Part shown: one piece after another, positions 58,392-64,000 of the stretch | How the letters are laid out: every line of letters starts with the position of its first letter | Numbering within the stretch: the first letter of the stretch is position 1 | Made by a program: the position numbers and the translations under genes | Assembly: GCA_040770625.1 (NCBI GenBank) | Contig: JAXGIW010000004.1 | Span: forward strand, 62,001-126,000 | DNA: 64,000 nucleotides | From: 58-81 sp012729145 | GTDB taxonomy: Bacteria > Synergistota > Synergistia > Synergistales > Thermovirgaceae | Direction: 5' to 3' | The notes under the pieces: model-generated | Told to the model about the DNA's origin: nothing | The model's input: the letters and a program-made list of their open reading frames with translations, nothing else | Databases searched by the model: none

Positions 58392-59758
58392 CAAGATCCC
58401 TCCTTTTCGGTCTCACCTTCACTTGGCTCATCCTGGGGACCTTCAGGATCCTCTTCCCTGACGGTAACCTTCTCCATCAGCCGGCTCACCGTCTTCTTCA
58501 TCCTGATCCTGTGCACAAGGTCCGCCAGTCCGTCGGAGTTCTTGAGGAAGAACTCCTTCATTCTGTCGCTGTTCACCTTGAATGAAAGAGCCATTTCTTC
58601 TATCTCCCTGTCGACGTCGGCGTTCTCTATCTGGATCATCTCCCTGTCCGCCAAAGCTTCCATGACAAGGGAACGTCTCACTGTGGCTTCGGCGTCGCTT
58701 GTCGCTCCAGACTCCAGCCTCTCCCTGTCAAGGCCTCTCTCGGCTATGAACTCATCCAGGGTCTTGCCATTCTCTTTACTGACCCTTTCTGCCATGTCCT
58801 CGAGGATCTTTCCCTTCTGCCTCTCAACAAGGCTTTCGGGAATCTCGACCCGGGAGTTCTCTACAAGACTGGAGAGCGCCTCTTTCTCGGCCAGCCTAAG
58901 GTTTTCGGCGAGGAGATTCTCATGGAGTTTCTCCCGTACTTTTTCGCGAAATCCATCCTCATCGAGATCCGCCTCACCGACCACTTTTTCGAAGAATGCT
59001 CCGTTCATCTCAGGCAGTTTCTTCTCCGCAACGGATATAACGTCTATGCTGTAACGCAGTATCCTTTCTCCGCTGCCTTCCTCCGAAGGCGTTCTGACAT
59101 CGACATCTACGTTCTCACCCGGCATCCTGCCCACAAGCGAAGCGAAGAGCTCCTCAGGAAGAGATCCCTTCACAAGCTCCACCATGGTTTTCTGCCTGGG
59201 GCTCTCAAGGGGATCTCCTTCGTCACCCTCGGCCAGGACTACCACACCGTATTCGACCTCGAGAATATCCCCCTCCCTTGACTGTCTGACCTCAACAGGT
59301 CCTCTCTCGGCAGCATTGTCAATAAGGGAGGTGATGGCTTCTTCGACCATGTCGGAAGTGACCGCAACGTTCTTCCTGGTCACTTGAAGAGTGTCCAGCT
59401 CTGGAAGAATGACCTCGGGCCTGGTCTCGAAGACGAAGGTCATCACCACAGGTTCCCCCTCGACAAGGTTGTCCACATCTACGGAGGGTTCCGAGATCAG
59501 GTCCAGTTCGTACTCCTTGACGACATTATCAATAACGTCGGGGATCATCTTTTCAAGAGCTTCAGTCATTATGGTCTTCATTCCCAGGTGCATCTGGAGC
59601 ACCTTCCGGGGAACATGCCCTTTCCTGAAACCTTTGATGTTGGCCTTGGACCTCATGTCTTCCAGGGTCCTCTCAACCCTGGACTGGAAATCCTTCTCCC
59701 CGATCACGACCTTGATGCTTGTTATGTTCTTCTCCTGCGAAACGATCTCTGACCGCAA
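58391..59758 (-). CDS. tig: trigger factor (ribosome-associated chaperone)
   Basis: Binds nascent chains at the ribosome exit and has a peptidyl-prolyl isomerase domain. The ribosome-docking signature GFRKGHVPRKVLQ lies near residue 43. An FKBP-like middle domain (about 150-245) and a helical C-terminal chaperone arm follow. The acidic tail ends EKEGS. The start is TTG at 59758 with AAGGGG 10 nt upstream, matching the family N-terminus. 455 residues. It heads tig-clpP-clpX-lon-ysxC. Confidence 0.94.
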   Translation of the reverse strand: MRSEIVSQEKNITSIKVVIGEKDFQSRVERTLEDMRSKANIKGFRKGHVPRKVLQMHLGMKTIMTEALEKMIPDVIDNVVKEYELDLISEPSVDVDNLVEGEPVVMTFVFETRPEVILPELDTLQVTRKNVAVTSDMVEEAITSLIDNAAERGPVEVRQSREGDILEVEYGVVVLAEGDEGDPLESPRQKTMVELVKGSLPEELFASLVGRMPGENVDVDVRTPSEEGSGERILRYSIDVISVAEKKLPEMNGAFFEKVVGEADLDEDGFREKVREKLHENLLAENLRLAEKEALSSLVENSRVEIPESLVERQKGKILEDMAERVSKENGKTLDEFIAERGLDRERLESGATSDAEATVRRSLVMEALADREMIQIENADVDREIEEMALSFKVNSDRMKEFFLKNSDGLADLVHRIRMKKTVSRLMEKVTVREEDPEGPQDEPSEGETEKEGS

Positions 59759-59818
59759 CAGTCTACAACCCCTTCCCCTTGCCGGCCTTCTGCCGGAGGA
59801 CGATTATTTGAAACAACA

Positions 59819-59846
59819 GGAACCCCTTGGCGCTCCAAGGGGTTCC
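59819..59846 (-). terminator. terminator of the tRNA operon
   Basis: A perfect 12-bp inverted repeat, GGAACCCCTTGG (59846-59835 on minus) against CCAAGGGGTTCC (59830-59819), with a 4-nt loop. It is followed on minus by TGTTGTTT. It lies 40 nt past the last tRNA (Leu) and 61 nt before tig, closing the tRNA transcript. Confidence 0.85.
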
Positions 59847-59885
59847 CTGAGGGAAAAACAATGAACAGAGGCCAATCATGAAAAA

Positions 59886-59971
59886 TGGTGCGAGAGAGGG
59901 GACTCGAACCCCTATGCCGTAAAGGCACTGGATCCTAAGTCCAGCGTGTATGCCAATTCCACCACTCTCGC
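59886..59971 (-). tRNA. tRNA-Leu (anticodon UAG)
   Basis: An 86-nt gene including encoded CCA, with the long variable arm expected for leucine. The acceptor GCGAGAG pairs with CTCTCGC. The anticodon loop reads around TTAGGA with UAG, decoding CUA and, by wobble, other CUN codons. It is the last gene of the cluster, before the terminator. Confidence 0.95.
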
Positions 59972-59979
59972 AAAGATCT

Positions 59980-60055
59980 TGGTGGGTCATACAGGAATCG
60001 AACCTGTAACCCCCTGATTAAGAGTCAGGTGCTCTGCCAGTTGAGCTAATGACCC
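59980..60055 (-). tRNA. tRNA-Lys (anticodon CUU), copy 2 in transcription order
   Basis: A 76-nt gene with encoded CCA. The acceptor GGGTCAT pairs with ATGACCC. The anticodon loop CTCTTAA gives CUU, decoding AAG. It is almost identical to the copy at 60092; they differ by one compensated acceptor pair. Confidence 0.95.
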
Positions 60056-60091
60056 ACTTGCCAACATTATAGACCAAAAAACGGAGATATC

Positions 60092-60167
60092 TGGTGGGCC
60101 ATACAGGAATCGAACCTGTAACCCCCTGATTAAGAGTCAGGTGCTCTGCCAGTTGAGCTAATGGCCC
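60092..60167 (-). tRNA. tRNA-Lys (anticodon CUU), copy 1 in transcription order
   Basis: A 76-nt gene with encoded CCA. The acceptor GGGCCAT pairs with ATGGCCC. The anticodon loop CTCTTAA gives CUU. The body is identical to the copy at 59980 apart from the acceptor pair C-G in place of T-A, so it is a tandem duplicate. Confidence 0.95.
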
Positions 60168-60188
60168 CTATATCTCTTCTCCCTTGAC

Positions 60189-60264
60189 TGGCGCGCCCGG
60201 CAGGATTCGAACCCGCGACCAGCGGATCCGAAGTCCGCCGCTCTGTCCACTGAGCTACGGGCGC
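60189..60264 (-). tRNA. tRNA-Arg (anticodon UCG)
   Basis: A 76-nt gene with encoded CCA and a G discriminator. The acceptor GCGCCCG pairs with CGGGCGC. The anticodon loop CTTCGGA gives UCG, decoding CGA. A UCG rather than the common ACG anticodon is noteworthy for arginine. Confidence 0.94.
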
Positions 60265-60279
60265 AACGATCCCCAAAAA

Positions 60280-60357
60280 TGGGGTGAGCGAGGGGAATCG
60301 AACCCCCAACCTCTGGAGCCACAGTCCAGCGCTCTGACCAATTGAGCTACGCCCACC
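60280..60357 (-). tRNA. tRNA-His (anticodon GUG)
   Basis: Gene with encoded CCA. The extra 5' G (60357) opposite the C discriminator is the histidine identity pair. The acceptor GTGGGCG pairs with CGCTCAC with one wobble. The anticodon loop CTGTGGC gives GUG. Confidence 0.95.
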
Positions 60358-60375
60358 ACATGTCAAAAAGGGCAA

Positions 60376-60452
<77 letters not shown>

Positions 60453-60473
60453 ATCAGTCCTCTTTTGGCAAAC

Positions 60474-60549
60474 TGGAGCGGGAAACGGGATTCGAACCCG
60501 CGACCTACGGCTTGGAAGGCCGTCGCTCTGCCAACTGAGCTATTCCCGC
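60474..60549 (-). tRNA. tRNA-Gly (anticodon UCC)
   Basis: A 76-nt gene with encoded CCA and a U discriminator. The acceptor GCGGGAA pairs with TTCCCGC. The anticodon stem ACGGC/GCCGT surrounds CTTCCAA, giving UCC. Confidence 0.95.
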
Positions 60550-60571
60550 AAAGCACTTCCCGGCATTCTGT

Positions 60572-60649
60572 TGGTCGGGGCGAAAGGATTCGAACCTTCG
60601 ACCCCCTGCTCCCAAAGCAGGTGCGCTAACCAGACTGCGCTACGCCCCG
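60572..60649 (-). tRNA. tRNA-Pro (anticodon UGG)
   Basis: A 78-nt gene with encoded CCA. The acceptor CGGGGCG pairs with CGCCCCG. The anticodon loop TTTGGGA gives UGG, able to read all CCN codons with modification. Confidence 0.95.
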
Positions 60650-60684
60650 AAATGTCAAAAAGGTGCCGGAAAGCATTAATAACC

Positions 60685-60759
60685 TGGTGGAGCTGGGGGG
60701 AATCGAACCCCCGGCCTCTTCCGTGCGAAGGAAGCGCGCTCCCGCTGCGCCACAGCCCC
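60685..60759 (-). tRNA. tRNA-Ala (anticodon CGC)
   Basis: A 75-nt gene with encoded CCA. The acceptor GGGGCTG pairs with CAGCTCC with one G-U; its G-U is at the third pair, the alanine identity position. The anticodon loop TTCGCAC gives CGC, decoding GCG only. It is the first gene of the cluster, about 14 nt after the predicted transcription start. Confidence 0.93.
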
Positions 60760-60779
60760 TTCCTCGAGTGACGGCGACA

Positions 60780-60808
60780 ATTCTAGAGTTGGAACGTATT
60801 GTTGTCAA
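60780..60808 (-). promoter_or_regulatory. near-consensus promoter of the tRNA operon
   Basis: On minus a perfect TTGACA (60808-60803) and TAGAAT (60785-60780, five of six) are 17 nt apart. The predicted start near 60773 is just ahead of tRNA-Ala at 60759. The strength fits a stable-RNA operon. Confidence 0.88.
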
Positions 60809-60872
60809 GACGACGAACATCTATGCACGATCCCGAGAAATCCCTGGACGTCTCCGGCAGCAAAGGCTTCTC

Positions 60873-60901
60873 TTTAAGACCTCCTCCTTCAGGTTTAGAA
60901 T
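60873..60901 (+). promoter_or_regulatory. possible promoter of rqcH
   Basis: TTTAAG (60873-60878) and TAGAAT (60896-60901) are spaced by 17 nt on plus, about 50 nt upstream of the rqcH ATG. The -35 matches only three of six, so this is tentative. A promoter somewhere in this gap is required, since the upstream tRNA genes are divergent. Confidence 0.3.
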
Positions 60902-60953
60902 AGAGATGTCACCGGAGCTGGAACGTGACCGGGTCCTTTGAAAGGGGTTTTCA

Positions 60954-62612
60954 ATGTCCATGCAGCCGGAGCTGTTCGACCATCTCATCGATTCCATCAA
61001 GGGCCGTTTTCTGGGCGGAAGATGCTCCGCCGTAGAATGCGGTGAGGGCTGGACATCACTCGCTTTCGGCCGGTCCGCGGAAAGTCTCTTTCTTTGCTGG
61101 AAGGGGCCATTCTCCGGTCTCTGTCTGGCCAGGAGAGAGGATATCTCCGAGCTGACCCTGTCTGAACGGATCAAACCACCCTTCGGGGCTGCGCTGAAAA
61201 AACACATCGCGGGCTCCTCTCTCACTGGGGTCGAAAGGGTATCCGGGGACAGGGTGATCGAACTCTCCTTCTCCAGAGGTATAGGCCCCGGGATAGCCTT
61301 GAAGAGCTACCTCATTTGCGAGTTTGTTGGCCGAAGGAACGACCTGGTCCTGATTGACAGTGGCGGTCTGATCATTGACTCCGCCTCCCACAGTCTTTCA
61401 GGAAGTGACCCGGGATCCTGGAGGCTTCCCGGAAACCCTTACTTGCCTCCGAGCTCACCCTTCTCAGCCCTCTCCGATATCCCCAAGGGCCCCGGCATCT
61501 TCTACTCCCTGAACAAGGTACCGAAAATTGGCAGAAAACTTTCTGCATCCCTTCGTGAAAGTTGGCATCTCTTCAATACGCCCCAATGGGAGGTCCACAT
61601 CATACCCGAAAGATGCACAGAAGACCATCGAACTCTTGCCGGGAGTGGAACTCTCCAGGAACTTGGGGGCGAGATCTCCTTTTTCGGCATACTCCTCGGC
61701 GTTCCTGTACCATCCGATGAGGGGATCCTTCCGGTTCTCGGGAAGATGGTCCTTGAACCTCTGGTTCGGTCAAGGCTCAGGTTGGGTAAAGCTCGCCTTG
61801 CCAGGGAGATCGAAAGGAGAATGGCAAAAATCGCAGCCATGAAAAGAGGGATGGAGAACCGTATAACACAGGCAGGCAGGGCAAGGGAACTGAAAAGGGC
61901 CGCCGACCTGATCCTGGAACACTCCCATGGCATCCCGAAAGGAGCGGGCAGGGTCAGCCTCCCCCGATGGAACGGCGAAGGTTATGAAAGGATCGACATC
62001 GAGCTTGACCCCGCAAAGACAGCTGCCCAGAACGCACAGGACTATTACAGGAGATACAGGAAGGACCGCCTTGATGACGTGGATCTTCATGGAAAGGCAA
62101 AGATCCTGGACGACGCCGAAAGAGAGGCTTCAGAGATGCTGCTTCGTGTAGACGAAGCGGAAAGTATTTCTGAGATCAACTCTCTGGCTGATGAGATCTG
62201 GACGAACCCTGACCCTCTGCCCGGGAAAGGGGACCGCGACCCCTTGAAGAGGCTCTGCTTCAGAGGGTCCCAGGTACTGGTGGGGACAAACCGGAAGGCC
62301 AACCGGAAAGCGACGTTTGTTCTGGCTTCCCCGGAAGATCTTTGGTTCCACGCCAGGAACGTACCCGGCGCTCACGTGATACTCAGGACCACGAAGAAAG
62401 GAACCCTTCCAGAAGATGTCCTGGAATTCGCATCATCCCTTGCCGCTTTTTACAGCCGTTCCTCCGAATCACTTGCGGTGGCTGTGGACTATACCAGACG
62501 GAAATACGTAAAGGCAGTCCCAGGTACCATTTCAGAGGTAACCTATTCGAATGCCCGCACCCTTACTGTCTCCCCCGACCTCTGGAAAAGACTTCTCCAA
62601 GAAAAAGCCTGA
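60954..62612 (+). CDS. rqcH: NFACT-domain ribosome quality control protein RqcH (FbpA family)
   Basis: Binds obstructed 50S subunits and recruits tRNA-Ala to add C-terminal alanine tails to stalled chains. NFACT-N spans about residues 1-200, with the Asp99-Arg100 pair (GDRVIELSF) that is needed for tailing in studied RqcH and the segment CEFVGRRNDLVLID. A coiled-coil region occupies about 265-410. The NFACT-R domain near the end has VLVGTNRKANRKATF and DLWFHARNVPGAHVIL. AAAGGGG lies 6 nt before the ATG. 552 residues. Its 3' end overlaps rluD by 50 nt. Confidence 0.92.
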   Translation: MSMQPELFDHLIDSIKGRFLGGRCSAVECGEGWTSLAFGRSAESLFLCWKGPFSGLCLARREDISELTLSERIKPPFGAALKKHIAGSSLTGVERVSGDRVIELSFSRGIGPGIALKSYLICEFVGRRNDLVLIDSGGLIIDSASHSLSGSDPGSWRLPGNPYLPPSSPFSALSDIPKGPGIFYSLNKVPKIGRKLSASLRESWHLFNTPQWEVHIIPERCTEDHRTLAGSGTLQELGGEISFFGILLGVPVPSDEGILPVLGKMVLEPLVRSRLRLGKARLAREIERRMAKIAAMKRGMENRITQAGRARELKRAADLILEHSHGIPKGAGRVSLPRWNGEGYERIDIELDPAKTAAQNAQDYYRRYRKDRLDDVDLHGKAKILDDAEREASEMLLRVDEAESISEINSLADEIWTNPDPLPGKGDRDPLKRLCFRGSQVLVGTNRKANRKATFVLASPEDLWFHARNVPGAHVILRTTKKGTLPEDVLEFASSLAAFYSRSSESLAVAVDYTRRKYVKAVPGTISEVTYSNARTLTVSPDLWKRLLQEKA

Positions 62613-63522
62613 GTTCAGGATGAATAAAGGATCTGAAGAGCATGGGCTCCCCGCTCCTTGGATGATCGAACCCCAGTACCCAGGAGTGAAGGAAAACCCT
62701 GTCAAGCCCGAAAGGGGTCTTTTTCCTTGGAGCATAGAGCTGGTCCCCTACGAGGGGGCAACCTATGTGTTTCATGTGGACCCTTATCTGATGAGTCCGT
62801 CCTGTCAGAAGACCGCACCGGACAAAAGAGAACTCTTTCCTGCTCCATAACAGGGTGTATTCGGTAACGGCCCTTTTCCCGGAAGACGATATGCCCATCC
62901 TGTAACGGTTCCTGGGATTCCTCCCGACAGGCAGGTCTATCCTTCCCTGCAACTCCCTGGGCTTACCCCATACAAGGGCAAGGTACTCCTTTCTTACCTG
63001 CCTCTCCTGGAAAGCCCTGGAAAGTATGTCATGGGAACGGTCGTTCCGGGATACCACCAAAAGTCCCGAGGTAGAGGCATCAAGCCTGTGGACTATTCCG
63101 GGTCTTCCCGAGGCCCCTGATCCTGCTATCTCGGGGAATCTGTGAAGAAGGCCGTGTACCAGGGTCCCCCTCCAGTGGCCGGGGGAAGGGTGAACTATGA
63201 GACCGGAGGGTTTGTCAATGACAAGGATGTCCTCATCCTCGTAGACCACCCTGAAATCCACCGGTTCCGGAACGAGTTCCTGTGCCGGCCTGGGTTCCAT
63301 CGAAACGCTGATACCCATTCCGTTTCTGACCACCAGCGACGGCTTTGCCTTCTTGCCCCCTTCGATCCTGACCTTGCCTTCCCTGATCAGTGCCTGTATA
63401 TGGGATCTTGTCCTGTCAAGCTTCCATGCCAGAAAGACGTCGAGTCTCTCTCCGTCCAGATCCTCCCCTACGACCAGGGAAAGGTTCTCTTCTTCAAAGG
63501 CAAAGGGCTCTCCGAAGGTCAT
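62563..63522 (-). CDS. rluD: RluD/RluA-family pseudouridine synthase
   Basis: Isomerises uridines in rRNA. The N-terminal S4-like domain (RLDVFLAWKLDRTRSHIQALIREGKVRI) is followed by the synthase. The catalytic Asp lies in PGIVHRLDASTSGLLV. VIDKPSGLIVHPSPGH and LLTGRTHQIRVHM are family signatures. The ATG at 63522 (MTFGEPF) has GGGAG 10 nt upstream; the open frame further upstream lies within ileS. 319 residues. It probably follows ileS in one transcript. Confidence 0.92.
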   Translation of the reverse strand: MTFGEPFAFEEENLSLVVGEDLDGERLDVFLAWKLDRTRSHIQALIREGKVRIEGGKKAKPSLVVRNGMGISVSMEPRPAQELVPEPVDFRVVYEDEDILVIDKPSGLIVHPSPGHWRGTLVHGLLHRFPEIAGSGASGRPGIVHRLDASTSGLLVVSRNDRSHDILSRAFQERQVRKEYLALVWGKPRELQGRIDLPVGRNPRNRYRMGISSSGKRAVTEYTLLWSRKEFSFVRCGLLTGRTHQIRVHMKHIGCPLVGDQLYAPRKKTPFGLDRVFLHSWVLGFDHPRSGEPMLFRSFIHPELRLFLGEVFSRGRGRQ

Positions 63523-63556
63523 AGGGTGACATCTCCCGTCGAAAGCGGTCCTCCCC

Positions 63557-64000
63557 CTATAAGCTTTTGCACATTCTCTCCAGGACGCCACGGCACCTTT
63601 CGCAAACACCGCCTTCCGGCACTTCCGTACCCCATTTCCAACATCTTTGACATTTCTCCCCTGGTGCCTTCCAAATGTTGAATTCGACCCCAGTCTCCTG
63701 GTCCTTCCAGTTAAATCCGACATCCCCGAAAGTCTCTACGACTCTGAAAGAGGAGACGATCGAAAGGACCGCCCACTCCTCCTCGGCAAGGAGAAGGGTC
63801 GGGTCCGGGTCGGTCCGTCCCTTGAGGACCTCTACCTGGGCATCCAGGGAGTGCCCGATGATGCCCGCTGTCCTTGCCGATTCAAGAGCCCTGGAGACCG
63901 CTCCCCGGAAAGAAAGGATCTTCTCCCAGCGATTGTCCAGATCCTTGTCAAGCATTGACGGGTCTTCAGCAGGCCAATGGGACAGGAAGACGCTCTCCGG
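63557..64000 (-). CDS. ileS: isoleucyl-tRNA synthetase, C-terminal part (start outside window)
   Basis: The frame continues to the window edge: from 64000 it reads PESVFLSHWPAEDPSM, the family segment before the anticodon-binding helices. The C-terminal zinc finger has CQRCWKWG and CERCRGV, which is characteristic of IleS. Only the last 147 residues are present, with catalytic motifs to the right of the window. It ends 34 nt before rluD. Confidence 0.92.
   Translation of the reverse strand, partial: PESVFLSHWPAEDPSMLDKDLDNRWEKILSFRGAVSRALESARTAGIIGHSLDAQVEVLKGRTDPDPTLLLAEEEWAVLSIVSSFRVVETFGDVGFNWKDQETGVEFNIWKAPGEKCQRCWKWGTEVPEGGVCERCRGVLERMCKSL

Noticed and set aside
57696..59054. Long plus-strand open frame (452 codons) opposite clpP and tig
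   Set aside because: Its translation is serine- and leucine-rich, low in complexity and unlike any protein, while clpP and tig on the other strand are unmistakable. It is a shadow frame.
59980..60167. Two near-identical 75-nt direct repeats resembling a repeat array
   Set aside because: They are tandem tRNA-Lys genes, not CRISPR repeats. There is no third unit and no cas gene.

Overview
The window is an ordinary-looking, moderately GC-rich bacterial chromosome segment that is packed almost wall to wall with genes. Nearly everything is transcribed on the minus strand. Only rpmB (6302), a helix-turn-helix gene (20905), nikR (28498) and rqcH (60954) run on plus. Many neighbours overlap by 1-4 nt (TGATG, TAATG, ATGA, TTGA), and TTG starts are frequent, each backed by a Shine-Dalgarno motif or by coupling to the preceding stop. 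The gene content is histidine and arginine catabolism, a pyruvoyl arginine decarboxylase polyamine pathway, the MEP isoprenoid pathway, an AmmeMemoRadiSam triad, SpoIID and MltG wall enzymes and no sporulation or respiratory genes. This suggests an amino-acid-fermenting anaerobe. Synergistota is my best guess, inferred from gene combinations and not from any search.

Layout from left to right. 1-6162: recN (cut by the window edge), nadK, tlyA, dxs, ispA and xseB, a classic repair and isoprenoid operon read leftward. 6302-6496: rpmB on plus, converging on thiN through a shared hairpin. 6493-20756: thiN, ftsK, tldD, mltG, then the hut block (fchA, hutI, ftcD, hutU, hutH), preceded by the AmrS/AmrA/LigB-type AmmeMemoRadiSam genes. 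In transcription order this reads amr, then hut, then mltG-tldD-ftsK-thiN. A small winged-helix gene at 20905 is divergent from the amr promoter and could be its regulator. 21358-28467: queA, a SpoIID/LytB protein, ruvB-ruvA-ruvC, yebC, nadE and a nitrilase. 28498: nikR. 28969-34086: a tiny zinc-ribbon gene, arginine deiminase and ornithine carbamoyltransferase, then the polyamine operon pdaD-speE-speB-speD with a near-consensus promoter. 34160-46066: a long envelope and isoprenoid run (ispG, rseP, dxr, cdsA, uppS, a family 4 uracil-DNA glycosylase, an unusual NTPase-Asp23 fusion, hisC, murA, wecB, wecA and an RpiB-Upp fusion). 46157-49317: meaB, a small membrane protein, a Gfo/Idh oxidoreductase and a YfiH/laccase-domain protein. 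49314-59758: folC, valS, ysxC and the proteostasis block lon-clpX-clpP-tig. 59819-60808: nine tRNA genes in one promoter-to-terminator unit. 60954-64000: rqcH on plus, overlapping rluD tail to tail, then the 3' end of ileS.

How it fits together. Histidine would be taken through urocanate, imidazolonepropionate and formiminoglutamate to glutamate plus a one-carbon unit on folate (hutH, hutU, hutI, ftcD, fchA; folC makes the polyglutamylated folate). Arginine has two fates encoded side by side. It can go through arginine deiminase and ornithine carbamoyltransferase toward energy, or through pyruvoyl arginine decarboxylase, agmatinase, AdoMet decarboxylase and spermidine synthase toward spermidine. 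dxs, dxr, ispG, ispA and uppS supply undecaprenyl carrier for murA, wecA and wecB products. I see no phage, insertion sequence, CRISPR array or defence island. The most unusual items are protein architectures (NTPase-Asp23, RpiB-Upp), the unexplained amr system in front of hut, and several tight transcriptional arrangements.
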